From assembly GCA_009801085.1 (NCBI GenBank), contig VNWV01000001.1, positions 1,054,001 through 1,118,000 of the forward strand: 64,000 nucleotides of DNA, in the 5' to 3' direction. Shown here one piece after another: positions 13,608 through 25,175 of the stretch. Every line of letters begins with the position of its first letter. The stretch's first letter is position 1. The DNA is from Lasiodiplodia sp. COLG20. Lineage: Eukaryota > Ascomycota > Dothideomycetes > Botryosphaeriales > Botryosphaeriaceae. The notes beneath the pieces were generated by a model. That model saw only the letters and a program-made list of their open reading frames with translations, searched no databases and was not told the DNA's origin. Position numbers and translations under genes: made by a program.

Positions 13608-15715
13608 GCTGACTGTGCAGACAAATTACTCTCAAACGAAGAGAAAAGCAGAGAGTTAGGGGTGAGATTCAGACCGGACAGGACTACTGCAACCGCGGGC
13701 AGCTTACTTATACGTGCGTCGATCTCCGGATAGCTTTCCCCAACCTACGCGCCGCCTCCCCACATGTACACATGTGCACATGCCGGGGCAACGGACTTTT
13801 CCCAAGCCAGGAACGAGAGGGCATGCACGCATCATCCACATATGCAACGATCCCAATCCTTGACGGTACACGTGCCGGCGGCGCTTAGTATTGCTGTTTT
13901 GCACACCGGGGAATAACTGCAATTCGGGGTCTTTTCCCCCGCGAGTCCTATCACAGGGCTGGATCTGTGTAGCAAGTAATACGGGCCAACGATCAAGTGG
14001 TCAGCAAAACGGCGATCTTTGTTCATCAAGGTTCCAGATGCATGCAGGGACTGCCTTTGCCTATACTCCTTCCTTTAGCCCGCAACGAGCGCTGGCTTAG
14101 AAAGCCCCCTTCGAAAGACAATGATTTTCTCGGCGGGGTGCTGCACGCGTGAGTGGCGTGGAGCGAGAGCGTCTAACTGAGATGGAACGGACCCGCATGC
14201 ATCGACCTTTCTTTCTCTCAGATCTGCACGTCTATCGGAAAAGAGGTGTGGAGCAATGATGCAGCAGCGGATATCTGCGGCGATTGCGGGACCCACGAAA
14301 CGGAAGAAACCCGCGCCATACGGCCGTCACGAATACTGCACATGTGGTGGTAGTAGGGCTGAGGTTAGGGGACGAGCTGGCTCTGCCCAATATTTCACTT
14401 CCCATTAATACAAAGAATTCTTGCACGACGCCCGGCAACTTATTCTGGATGGAGCCACAGACTCGGTTGCACTCCCTGAGATTGCTTTACCCTGCCCCCC
14501 GGGTGGGTCCTGGCTGACTCTTCTCTGGGACCGCGACGCGGGTTTGACGTGTGCTCCGGCCGTGTCATCCAGCCCCTTACCCGACGATGCGGAAGTGCGA
14601 AAAAGCCATAGCGAAGCTCGGTATTTCCCAAAGCTGCTCGTTCCGGCGCCCGGAAATGCCACTTACACGCACAATTGGTGGCGGGGCCTCGTTCGGCGGG
14701 CTGTGGTGCGGGGTAGATGGCCAAAAGAAAGCGGGGGTGGGTCTGGGGTAACTGTCCCAACCTAAACTCAACTTATTTCCGCCCGCTAGCCGCCGCCCCT
14801 CCTTGGTCTTAAGTTTCCCAAATGGCTGTTTGTGGAATTCCCTCGAGGGAGGTTTGCCGCGAAGGCGCGTCAAAAACTGGTAGGTGTACCGGTGGGTAGC
14901 CGTAGGGCCGTTGCTTATGCAATTGTTGGAGGCGAGGCTCTGGCGTGGGGCGCGCCGAGGCAGTTTTGGCTGGCCTGGGTAAGCGTTCCCGGCAATCCGG
15001 GAGCTGCCAGTGCGGAGCCGCTTGCTGAGGTGGTCGTGTTGTTCTGTCTGTAGCGTGGTGGATCCGTTGGGAGAGCAGCTTTGTGCACCAGTGGGGCAAC
15101 TTACTGGTCTGATGACAGACAATACTGATGAGCATATCAAGAGATCGTCCACTTCATGGTACTAGAGCGCTTATCCGGTCGTTTCAGCTCTCTAGCGAAG
15201 TGGTTACTGAAGTCTCCTCTGAAGCTGCTGCTATATTTCTCACAGAGGAAATATTTCCGGATGCAGAATCTCCACATCGTTCTGGGGGCACAGGCGTTGC
15301 GGCGTGACAAACACTGGGGAATCTGGGGCGCCACAACGCTTCCCCGTATTTTCGAGTCAATCAAATCTACACATGATTAGTTCGTGGAGATGGGCACGGA
15401 CAAGCGGAAGCTCAAAATGTGGAGATCGGAATGTACTCTTAGGCATCATCGCTCAATTCAGCTGCTACTGGTATGTATGAACTGCTTCCACAGTTTGTCC
15501 TTCGTTCTGCGGCACCGCATCGGTGGGTCTGCACCCTGCTGGCTATATTCTGATATGCATTACCAAGACTGCACTCCACCAAGATCAAAGGTTTGTGAGA
15601 CCGGATCCACCCCTAAAGTCATCTCATATCCATCCATTTGAACCAGGCTCATCCAACTTCCCAACCTTTTTTTTCTTCTTGTCTGCTCTTCAACTCGCAC
15701 TCACTCCCCCCCCTT
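13608..15715. other. 2.1-kb intergenic region without a supported gene
   Basis: Several ORFs of 60-190 codons exist on both strands, but none has family resemblance, sensible composition or splice sites. The near part is the promoter of the monooxygenase gene, the far part the 3' flank of the AT-hook gene. Confidence 0.45.
13761..13782. promoter_or_regulatory. cluster of CACATG hexamers
   Basis: Three CACATG hexamers are packed in 22 bases, one within a perfect CACATGTG palindrome, about 155 nt upstream of the monooxygenase start. CACATG is an E-box-like core for bHLH factors. Regulatory use is inferred from position and repetition only. Confidence 0.3.
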
Positions 15716-16908
15716 TCATTTTCCACCTCTACCTGCTGCCCTTCCCCGTCCACGTCCACGTCCATTCTTTGTTCCTCTCGGCCTGCCTCTCTTCACTGGC
15801 CCGCGCTCCGCCCTCAACTGTCTGACCGTCCCACCCCTCTCCACCCTCAGCTCCACCCTCCTCTCCCTCTCGCCCTCCGCCAACTCCCTCACAATCGCAT
15901 CCTCCCATTCCATCCACTCCCTCCTAACTCTCTCCATATCCGCCGTGCAAACTGCCATAAGCCTCCTCCCACCCTCCACCCTCGCCACTTCCGGGTCGTT
16001 CAAATCTCTCTCCGTCACCGCCCTGCCACTGCTCAACTCCGCGTGCCTGGTCTCGCACGCCTCGGCCGAGAAGAACGCTTCGGGAAGCGTGTCCACCAGG
16101 CGAGATGCCACGTCTCTGAACAACCTCTTCCTCAGCCGCGCCATCTCCTTGTCCTGCTGGCGCAGTGCGTGCAGGTACGCGTCCATGAGCGCCGAGTCCT
16201 CGTACTCGGTCCAGTGCCTGCGGTGCATGCGCAGCGCCGCGTCCGTCTCGGCCATCTTGGCCTCGCAGATGCGCCGGTACCGCGTCGAGATGGTCTTCGC
16301 GTCGCAGGTGGCGAGGCCTTTCTCGCGCAGCATCGCGGCTACCGCTTTGTCGCCGTGACCCAAGGTTTTCATGGTGAAAATGAGCGTGTTGACGGCGTCG
16401 AGACCGGTGCTCAAGGTGCGATCGTACTTCGGGGAGCCAGATGAGCGGTTGGTGGTGGTCTCACTGATGGAGGCAGTCATGTTTCCGGGAGCAGCGGCAG
16501 TGGCCGAGGATGAGGGTTGCTCACGGGTTCCTGCTATTCCTGGCTTGCGGCCGCTCTTGTCGGCAGTGTGAGAGCGAGCTGAAAGGTAAGGCGTATCTTC
16601 GTCGCTCTCGTCTAGGAGTTGCTACAAGGCATGTCAGTTGTGGTGTTGTAGGTTGAAGATGTAGGAAACTGTACCCCATAGGCGTCAACACTCTCATCAT
16701 CGTCAGCGTCGAGCTCATCGTCCATGACCGGTTGGACATAGTCATCCATGGTTGGGTCAGTTCTGCCGTCCAGATCCATTTCATCTTCCATGATGTCCTC
16801 AAACTCTTCACCCACGTCACTGTCTTCTTCAAACGGCATGGTTGAGTGAGGAAAAGTCTTTTCGGTTGACCGCTCCGAAAGGGGAGCTAAGTGAAAATTC
16901 ATGTCCAT
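15716..16908 (-). CDS. acidic nuclear protein with Myb/SANT-like region and AT-hook
   Basis: Two exons (16908-16675, 16621-15716) give 379 residues. The first exon is strongly acidic (EDSDVGEEFEDIMEDEMDLD and a later DDELDADDDES run). The middle has a tryptophan-bearing helical block (HRRHWTEYEDSALMDAYLHAL, then arginine-rich helices) that resembles a Myb/SANT-type DNA-binding repeat. The extreme C-terminus carries a canonical AT-hook, KRGRPRGTK, followed by alternating Gly/Arg. DNA or chromatin binding is therefore likely. The start is the first in-frame ATG after a stop, but an upstream exon is possible because an acceptor-like CCGCAG lies just before. No named family is recognised. Confidence 0.65.
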
Positions 16909-17318
16909 ATCAGCGGTGAGTAGGGTGGGCTTCCGACCGTGGTGGCTATAGCCCGGATTGCTATCAGGCAACTCAGGTTGCGGGCATTCATTCGCCTGCG
17001 GTTAAGTCGCGCTTTGCTGGAGGTTGATATGTTGGTGAATGTAGGAAGGATTCGTAGTGTGTACCTTTTCTAAATACGGGAAACATCAGGGTCATGGTCA
17101 GGGGTCAGGGTCCGGGCTGGGCCCTCATGCGGCAGGCGCGACACTCTTCAACGTGATGGTATCTTAGTTCACGCAGAAGTTGAGAGGCGAATAATCGCCG
17201 CTTGTTTGGCATTTGGATCCGTACAATTAGGGAATACTTTTTCGTTTAGTAAGAACTTTCCATAACATCATGAAACCAGCAAACGTCTAACCCTTTTCTA
17301 CCAATTATCTTTTCCTGC
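16909..17318. other. intergenic
   Basis: Upstream region of the AT-hook gene and 3' flank of ARP5. Nothing else is seen. Confidence 0.4.
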
Positions 17319-19778
17319 TTACCATGAGTAAGAGTTGCCGAAATCATGCTCCTGTAGCCATAGTCAGTTTTAATGTCATATTCTCATCCACATGTGCTCG
17401 ACTCACCTTGATATAATCGCCGCCCTTCTCTGCCCACTCCGCCTTGCTGACCCAACTCTTCTTGCTCTCCCCGCTCTTCGCCCACCTTGCAGCACCCTTC
17501 CACGCGTCCAGCACCGGATCCTTCGCCCGCCTGACTACTAGTTGTGCCTCAATCGGCAGGTACGCTCTGAGCTCATCCCGCACCCTTTCCTCAAAGCCTT
17601 TGAATAACGTATTGCCACCCGTCAGGAAAACGTCCCTCAAGACGTCCTTCTGGCGAGGGTGATCTGCGAGGCGCTCCGTCAGGATGCTGGACGCGATTTC
17701 AACAATGCCAGCCTGATCGAGGCCGGCAATGGACGGCTGGAAGACAACTTCTGGGACGCGGATACGCTCGACGTTCAGGTGGATCTGGTGAGCTTCCCGC
17801 TGTGACTCAGGGTCGAATGCATACGGGCCGTGGGTGAAGGAATGGAGGAGAGATTTGGTCCAGTCCATCTGCGCCTCACGGGTGCTTTCTTCGGTGAAGT
17901 TGGGATCGTGCTTGAGAAGCTGTGCTTCTATGGCTTTCAGGGAGGTGTTGAGATCCTCTTCTTCCTCATCATCCGACCCTTCACCAGTAGCAATAGTGCG
18001 ATAGACGCCCCAATCGGCATCGTCGGCTCCAAATGTGTCCTCGTCGGCACCGCGGCGGCGTTTCTTTGTTGGATTGTCGGAGGCAAGGTTGGCAATGCTC
18101 TTCATGCGCATTTGTGCAGCGAGAGATTTGCGGTTGCCCAGATCGGCTTTCAGGCGTTCCCTGTCCTTGATCTTCTGAATAATGGCCTTCCCGCCTGTTA
18201 GTTTTGGGGCTGTGTAGAGTCACGTTTGGAAAACGAACCTGGCGTGCTGCCCTTCTCTCGTCGATCCATGTCTCGGGGTCATTCTCTCTTCGCTCATTAT
18301 CCAGGCGCTCTTCTTCCGCAATTCTTGCCTTTTCACGCTCCTTCTCAGCCTTTGCACGCTGGCGAGCTTCGTAGTTAGACTTCATCAAGCGTTGTTGACG
18401 CTTCTGCTTCAGGCCCTCCTCGTCGAGCTGGTCATCTGGCACATCCACAAGCGGGAACGTCGGTGGCTCGTTCTCTTCCTCTTCCATATCACCGACATCC
18501 TTATTCCTAGCCTTCCGGATGGACTTGTCCAGCTCTCTGATTCTCTTTTCCAGCTGCGCCTCGTCATCGAAATCCTCTCCTTCGAGAATGCGCTTGCCCT
18601 CTTTCTTGGTCGTTTCCGAAAGCCTGATCTGAAGCTCCTTGTAATACGCCAGCTCCTGCTCCTTTGCAATCAGCTTCTCCAAACGCATCTTCGCTGCCTG
18701 TTCCTGCAGTCTCCTTCCACTCTCCTTACGCTTCTCAGCAGCACGCGCCAGCTCCTCCTCGGTCTTTTGCACCACCACCTGCTCGGTGAAAGGGAACTGG
18801 ATGACATGGTTCCGATCCTCCAACCCAGTCCAGTCAAGGTATTTGCTAAGCTCGTGCTCGTAATCTTGCGACACGTAGCAATGCTCGCGGACAAGGTCTT
18901 CGGCTTGAATATCGGTAAGCTTGCCGGGGAAGGTCGGGTATTTGAGACGGAGCAGTTTCTGGAGGAACTCGGCGCTCTGAAAGCGACCCCAGTTGATGCG
19001 CGTGGCGTGGGATAGCATCGCTTTGGACTCGATGACGGGAATCAGGTGGGTGGAGGTGTAGGACGAGGAGACGACGAGGCCATTCTTGCCGTTGTTGTAG
19101 TTATACGAGAAGAGGGAGTCGATGCCGAAAGCCGCAGAGGGCGCGCCATAAAGCTCGAAGAGAATCTCAGACATGGCTGTAGAAGCACTGGTGTCAGCCT
19201 GCGCCACGTCCATGCCAGAGCTGGGGACGTACTCCTTCGTGAATACCCTAGGTTTGCGACAGGCTCCGTCATGATGACAGGGCGATTGATGCCGCCGCTG
19301 GAGCCGTTGACACCCATCTTTGTGAAGACATAGTCCAGAACACCCTCCATCACATCCCAGTTGTTGATGACATTCGTGCCGGGCTCGTAAACGCCTTTGG
19401 CCTGGCCACGCGCGGTGCCGTCGGCGTATACCTCGTTACCGATGAATTGGAAAGTGGTGTTGAGCTTGCGGTCTCTGTAGCGCGCCATCATCGGTGCAAC
19501 TGAGAGGCGTGGGCTTTCATCAAAGGCCCAGCCGGCGCGCACAGCGGACGAGCCTGCATGGCAGCTAGGTCAGTGTTCGGGAGCTGAAAGCTAGGTAGGA
19601 GGCTGCTCGTACCATTGTCGATGACGATGGCAGTGTTGGAGTCGCTACGGCGGTAGCCCTCGTTGTCAATGTCGCGAATTCCCTCGAAGGGGGGGTCCTT
19701 GAGAGACCATAGCCTCTCAGGACTCGGCTTCGCGTTGCGCACATCCTGCGCGGCGCCGTTCGGGGCAGGCTGGGCCAT
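17319..19778 (-). CDS. ARP5: actin-related protein 5, INO80 subunit
   Basis: Five exons (19778-19613, 19553-19233, 19176-18239, 18186-17407, 17351-17319) give 745 residues. The actin fold is visible from IVIDNGSSAVRAGW (phosphate-1 loop) through IMTEPVANLGYSRR and LFELYGAPSAAFGIDSLFSY to the C-terminal LTGGNTLFKGFEERV. It is interrupted at about 280-470 by a long charged, Glu/Lys/Arg-rich coiled-coil insert, the hallmark of Arp5. The last coding exon has only ten sense codons (EHDFGNSYSW), matching the family's short tail. Arp5 pairs with Ies6 and couples the INO80 ATPase to nucleosome sliding. The IES6 gene lies about 1 kb away on the other strand. Confidence 0.95.
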
Positions 19779-20120
19779 GGTGTCGGCGGCGGTGGTGTTG
19801 GAGCGAGCAGGTGTGGAGCTACTATGTCATGATCTGAAGGTCAGGTCACGGTGCGGGGGCTGGGCGGGCGCGGTGTGTTGTAAGGAAGTTGAAAGCTAAG
19901 GTATCTCAGGTGTCTAAAGTCCGGAGGTGCTCCACAAGCACCAAGCGCCGCAGATCGTCAAGCTTCCCAAACAACCCCGGCTCGCTCTCTGCGGCGGCAA
20001 ACGCCAAAATGCTCATCGAATCGACCACCACCACTATCCAGCCAGCAATGCTCTCAAAAAAAGAAAAAAAAAAAAAAGCGCGCCGATCTTTCATCATGCT
20101 GACGTGGAGAATCGGTCTTT
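19779..20120. other. intergenic, ARP5 promoter side
   Basis: Short region between the tail-to-head minus-strand genes DAD4 and ARP5. It contains an A-rich run near 20058-20077. No gene. Confidence 0.4.
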
Positions 20121-20562
20121 TCACTGCTCAACCGGGTCTTTGAGGCTGTCCGTTGCTTTGCTTTCTGTCAGCTTTTGTTCGGCCAAATTGGACATGGAAC
20201 TCAATTTACCTTCGAGGTGGAACAGCACATTAGATTGGTAGTTCTTGAACATCTGAGCGACCAGCTCGACATTCATGTTCTGAATATTGATCTCCTACAA
20301 ACTCGTTAGGTCTGATCGCTTGACTATGGGCAGAAAGAAACATACCTGAAGGTTCTTGTTCAGGACCATGATCGCCTCATTTAGTTTCTCCTGCGTTGAG
20401 GAATTAGCGCACAGCACTTCCGGGCATGGTGCATACGCAAGCCGTACCACATTGGTGATGATGCGGCCAAGGAGTAGGCTCTGCTGGTGCTCGTGAGGGC
20501 TTTCCTGCGGGCATGGTGTCAATGTCCAGACCTATCACGCGAATGCTAGAGCTGCATACCAT
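20121..20562 (-). CDS. DAD4: DASH/Dam1 complex subunit Dad4
   Basis: Five tiny exons (20562-20560, 20504-20448, 20390-20346, 20294-20210, 20155-20121) give 74 residues, the normal Dad4 length. The spliced protein reads [20 protein letters not shown], then [35 protein letters not shown] and a KDP-type tail, in the family order. Dad4 is part of the ring complex that couples kinetochores to spindle microtubules. The ATG is the only codon in the first coding exon; all five joins keep phase and use GT...AG. The gene is head-to-head with IES6 (234 nt between start codons). Confidence 0.9.
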
Positions 20563-20796
20563 GTTGCTCAACTGTGGTACTGCGTGAAGGGCTTGGTTGC
20601 GTCGCTCGTTGGCAGCGTGTTTGTTGATTCCCACCTCGCAGCCCTACGAGGCCATCAACACCGAGCAGGAGCCGCTAACCCGAATGCGGTATACGCGCGG
20701 GAGCTCCCCAGTTCAGCTGTCGTGTAGCAGCCCATCTCGCCCATTCCCACTACCACCTACCGCCACCCTCCGAAAAGCTCCACCCCTTCCCCTACC

Positions 20797-21363
20797 ATGG
20801 CGCCCATCACGCACAATCCGACCGAGCTGGACCACCAGGCCCTACTCGATCGGCTCGACATGTTCCGCGTCCACAAGCCGTTCCGCAACCCCAACTGGAA
20901 GCCGCCGCAACGCCGCAACAAGAACGTGAAGCAGATCATTGCCGAAGCCCAGCGCAAGGAAGCCTCCGTCATGGCCACCCAGAACAACAGCGGCAGCTCC
21001 ACGCCCGCCGCCATCGCTGTCGGCGGAACGGGCAATGCGACCCCGGCCAATGGCTCGACCGGCTCGTCCTCGAACATTGCACAGGCCGCTCAGAACCTGT
21101 CGGCTATGGTTCTGGAGAAGAATGGAAGGGCGGTAGCAGCAGCGGGCGGCCCGGCAGTCACATACACGAACATCGAGGCGCCTCCGAGCTTGCAGGTCAA
21201 GCGGAAGTATTGCGACGTCACAGGCTTGCCGGCGGCCTATACGGATCCGAAGACGAGATTACGCTATCACAACGCCGAGGTGTTTGGCAATATTAGGCTG
21301 ATGGGCCAGAGCATGACCGAAGGCTATCTTGCCGCCAGAGGAGCGCACACGGTCCTCAAATAA
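20797..21363 (+). CDS. IES6: INO80 complex subunit Ies6
   Basis: A single exon of 188 residues. The N-terminal part carries FRVHKPFRNPNWKPPQRRNK, a conserved basic segment of Ies6. A Ser/Thr/Gly/Ala-rich linker follows, and the C-terminus is a YL1-C domain (KRKYCDVTGLPAAYTDPKTR, then LRYHNAEVF). Ies6 binds Arp5, and the pair grips the nucleosome and is needed for INO80 remodelling. The start is the first Met of the conserved frame, with ACCATGG context. DAD4 is divergent upstream and may share its promoter. Confidence 0.93.
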   Translation: MAPITHNPTELDHQALLDRLDMFRVHKPFRNPNWKPPQRRNKNVKQIIAEAQRKEASVMATQNNSGSSTPAAIAVGGTGNATPANGSTGSSSNIAQAAQNLSAMVLEKNGRAVAAAGGPAVTYTNIEAPPSLQVKRKYCDVTGLPAAYTDPKTRLRYHNAEVFGNIRLMGQSMTEGYLAARGAHTVLK

Positions 21364-22205
21364 AGAGCAGGAGGCACAGAGGAAGGCTGCTACAGCTAGA
21401 CGGGCATCGATATTGTCGAGAAAGCACGGAAATGCTCAAAAGTCGGCTCCTCATCGCGAGTGCTGGACGATTTCTCAATTTCAAATATGCTACGGCATGT
21501 TCGAACCACAAAGTCAAACCTCTTCCACCCGCCCTGCCCCTCTCGAGACAGGGTTCAAGAAGACGCTCCGGCTTAATCGGGATCATGTTTGGTCTTCGCC
21601 CAAGGTGGCAGGGTACCGAGGCCTCACGGGATGAGACCTCAGTTACAGCAGAAAAAGGTTCAGACTGTTGCCAAGGCGGTGCTGTATCTCCATGGTGGAA
21701 TTGAAGAGATGGAGCTGTATGATTAGTCCCAAGAAATAGTAAAGAGATACCCAGAAACAGACATCGCCAGCATCTTAGGGTCGGCGCTGTGGAATCTGTG
21801 CAACCTGTGCGATAGAACGTCCCGTGAAGGTTGGACCGCAGCGTGAAGCTTGATGTCATGCAGAGCTCAGAACAGCTTCATTCGCGGCACGCATCGGAGT
21901 GGGTGCGCTGGTTCCGGGGCGCCTCGATGCGGCTTGCCGAGATGCGTGGGTGTTGAGGTTGCGGGAAGCGACAGAGATCTTTTTGTGTGGACGCGCCAAG
22001 AAACGTGCGTTCCCTGTACCTCGCGCTAGACAGAGGCCACTCTAGTGGCCGATCACCTCCGTCGTGCCCGACAAACGCCAGGCACTCCTTCCACCCTACT
22101 TTCAAACGTGTTCTGGAACGCCCAATTCTCTTCGCGACCGCCCGGTCTTTATTTCTCTTCTTCTAATCCTCTACAAACTCGTCTTGCATTTCATCGACCG
22201 CCAAA
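21364..22205. other. intergenic between IES6 and GOT1
   Basis: IES6 3' flank and GOT1 promoter. A 167-codon minus-strand frame here has no recognisable features and is taken as chance. Confidence 0.4.
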
Positions 22206-22977
22206 ATGCCGTCATTCTGGCTCAGCGATTCCCAAAGTATGTTCAGCCTTTGCTTGCATCCCTCGCTCCGCCGTTACGTCGCGCATACCTCACGCTGCAT
22301 GAACAACCGGCTAACATGGAGACAAACAGAAATCGGCGTCGCCTTCTGCTCAGGGGGTAGGTACGACTAAATCCGGCGTGCGCCCGTCTCTTCGTCTTGC
22401 ACGACACCGCGCCGCCAAAATCATGTATATTTCTTGGAGAAGTGCAGTCGAGGTCTGACGCTGGTAAACAAAGGCGGCTTCTTCCTCCTAGCGGGAGTGA
22501 TGATGTTCTTCGATAGGGCACTGTGAGTTCCTAGCCTGCAGCGTCCCGCATCCTGCAGTGGAGCCTGCTAACACAGCATACAGGCTAGCAATGGGCAACG
22601 TACGTCCCTCAAGTCCCCACCACGGCCTCTGAAACTTCCTGCCGACGCGCTCGGTCGCCCTATTCTAACGCTTGGATCAGATCCTCTTCATCTGTGGCCT
22701 CACTCTCCTCATCGGTCTCCAGAAGACGCTTCTCTTCTTCGCGCGCCGCCAGAAGATCGCCGGTACCGCCGCCTTCGTGACTGGTATCCTGCTCATCCTC
22801 CTCCGCTGGCCGCTGATTGGCTTCTGCGTTGAGCTCTACGGCATCTTCGTCCTGTTCGGCGACTTCTTCGCGACAATCGCCGGCTTCGTGAGACCGGTTC
22901 CCTACGTGGGCCCATACGCAGCGAATTTCCTGGAAAGAATCTCGGGTGGAAGGCGGAACTCAGAGCTGCCTGTCTAA
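22206..22977 (+). CDS. GOT1: Golgi transport protein Got1
   Basis: Five exons (22206-22236, 22330-22356, 22474-22522, 22584-22599, 22681-22977) give 139 residues, the usual length. The spliced start reads MPSFWLSDSQKIGVAFCSGG, then GFFLLAGVMMFFDRALLAMGN and ILFICGLTLLIGLQKTLLFF, with four membrane helices. Got1 is a small membrane protein of ER-Golgi vesicle traffic. Exons 2-4 are very small (27, 49 and 16 nt), so automated models may miss them. YKT6, another Golgi-traffic gene, lies 35 kb away with no sign of linkage. Confidence 0.92.
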
Positions 22978-23702
22978 GGGAAATTGATAAGGTGTGGAAA
23001 GGTTAAGGAGGTTCAAGAAGAATGTCGAATGAACGGAAGTGGAGTCCGGCGCTTGGGAAAGCTTAAACACGTGGTAATGATGCCTGGGGGAATGTACGAT
23101 GCCTGGCACGCGAAGCTAATGCGTGGATGAAAATAGTGTATGACAGACATGAGGCGTTGTAGGTACATATGAATATACACTAATTAACCTCGACATACGT
23201 TCCATCCGCAGGGAATTTCCCAACATTATATGCAACAAAAGCGTATAATACGTTTACGCACTGTAAGTCGGAGGCCGGCAGATTGTCGATAGAGGACAGC
23301 ATGATGAAACGCGGCAGTCACGTCGGTGCCAAAAAGAAATGATCGCTCGCAATTTTCTCCACGGGCAATAATCATTGGTACATGGGTAGTTGAAGCTACT
23401 ATCTAGACGGACTGTATATTTAATAATTCTCCAGATGGTAGATTCAACTACCTACGTAAGAGGAGCTTAGTTGCCGAAAGAAATTAATTGCGATGGCTCA
23501 GATCTTTCGGCACCCACTATAGCAGTCACCTTACGCACCACCATTCCGCAAGCAATTAAGACGTAAATATCGATTTTTTTTGCGGGGGGGTTTTTTTTTA
23601 CGAACCATTCAACGCTCGATGTGGACCATTTTGGCTTCGAGCGGTGCAATAAAGGATTTCAGTCTCCACTCATACGAAAGCTGAGGATGAGATGCTCCAA
23701 CT
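22978..23702. other. intergenic with one palindromic repeat
   Basis: No gene. It contains the first copy of the short inverted-repeat element (23381-23456) and a run of T/G near 23575-23599 next to the 3' end of the first BTB gene. Confidence 0.5.
23381..23456. repeat. MITE-like palindromic element, copy 1
   Basis: A left arm with core GGTAGTTGAAGCTAC and a right arm whose reverse complement reads GGTAGTTGAATCTACC enclose an AT-rich centre. Total length is about 76 nt. The same arms occur at 29837-29923 and 32336-32424. No coding capacity, so at most a non-autonomous element. TA lies just outside each end and might be a target duplication. Confidence 0.6.
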
Positions 23703-25143
23703 CTAGTCATGTTTGATGCGGCATTCAGGCTTAGGGTCCTCGGAAAACATGCGGGCGCAATCCAGACACAGGCCTGAGATGTTCGCGTACGCCTTTTCCA
23801 ATTTGGGGTGCAAATCAGTCCGCAGATGCGCTCCCAACCCAAGATCAAACCCCTGTCTGCAATACGAGCATGCAATATTGCGTTCAAGCCATTCATCCCT
23901 CAACCTTTTGATAAAACCCGGGGGCACATCAAAAGGTGTACTCTCGTCCGGATACCTCCAGTAGTGGAAGTATGCGTCCAGGCCATGCCTTTGTTCCTGA
24001 TTACGGATGTTGTCTTTATCCACGGCGAAAGCCGTCAGGAAGGCTATGCCACAAGAACCTGCCGTGCAGTTGCTAGAGATTCCAGGGTGTTGGCTAAACC
24101 ATCTCTGAATGCTTTCGTTGACCGTCTTATCCAGCATTGACCTGATTGAGGCAGTTTTCAATTCCAGCAGAACTGAAGCATAGAAGAGTGAGTCAAATTA
24201 TCGTGAGACGAATGCTGATATAGGAGGCAACTTACCCGGTACAGAGTATGGCAGCGGAAGCCCACTTTCCATGAGTGGACTGAAATCTGTGTGACGTGTC
24301 TCACGGCAGCGGAGAAAAGCTAGGCTGGCGTCGTGGAACGCAAATGGGGCGTCCAGTAAACATGCAGCAAAAAGTAGTATCTCGGGATGCTCTTGGTACC
24401 ACAATTTAGGTGTCCGTGAAGGAGCTCTGCCGTAAAGCGCATCGGCAAGCCAGGCTTCGCTCGTGTGTCTTATTGCATCGCTCATCTTGTATTTCTCCAC
24501 CAGATCCGCAAAGTCGAGCCAGTCGTCTGGTGGAGCTGGGTTTTGGTAGTGTACAACCTCGCATATGGTCTCCATGTTGGTGAAGTCGTCTTCTGGCAGG
24601 TGAATTATCTTCGGATTGGTGGTGGTGGCTTGACTGAGGGTTTGGCCCTCTCGGAAATGGGGGCTGAGCATACCCCCGAAGATGCATGATGACAGCTTCA
24701 TGACTTTAGCGGAAACGCGTAGGGCGAGGAGCTGCATCTTGCGTGCTTCGTAGTCGCTGGGCTCCTCGAAGTAAAGTAACAATTCTCCATCCGGATCTAT
24801 GTTCGTGATCCTTGTCTCGGAACTGACGCTGCTGAGCTCCTTGCCGCTATAAACATGAGAGAATGAAACCGTGATTTCTGTGTCCATGTTCAAGTGGGTG
24901 GCAGGATCTTGTGCGCTATAACGTGCCGAGGTTTCCTCGTCATCGTCCATGTCGCTGGTGTTCTTGATGGGGGTTATGCCGCGGAGGTCTGGAGGTGAAG
25001 TGGACAAGTTTATCTGGGCGCGATCGAAGAAATCCAAGTGCGCCTCTAACGGTACGTATGTTATCACCTGCAAAATAACTATCACGTGCGAATAAATACC
25101 TCAACAGGAGCGGTGCTTTCCAGAGTGTTTGTTGAAGTGTCCA
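23703..25143 (-). CDS. BTB/POZ protein with Cys-rich C-terminal module (array member 1)
   Basis: Three exons (25143-25099, 25013-24236, 24172-23703) give 430 residues. The BTB-like fold is at about 95-190: GELLLYFEE, then LRVSAKVMKLSSCIFGGMLSPHF, a linker, and IIHLPEDDFTNMETICEVVHY. A helical block (DLVEKYKM...SEAWLADALYG) follows. After the phase-1 intron shared by the array comes a tail with CTAGSC, CSYC, GLCLDC and ECRIKH. BTB domains pair with themselves or with Cul3 ligases, but none of that is shown here. The first exon (MDTSTNTLESTAPVE) is the least certain part; a later Met in exon 2 is the alternative. Confidence 0.7.
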
Positions 25144-25175
25144 TTGTAATCTATAAGGCCACTGATTGGGGCAGG

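Noticed and set aside
14577..15152. 191-codon minus-strand frame in the 13.6-15.7 kb gap
   Set aside because: Composition is Pro/Arg/Ser/Thr-rich without hydrophobic core or family likeness, and several competing frames cover the same DNA.
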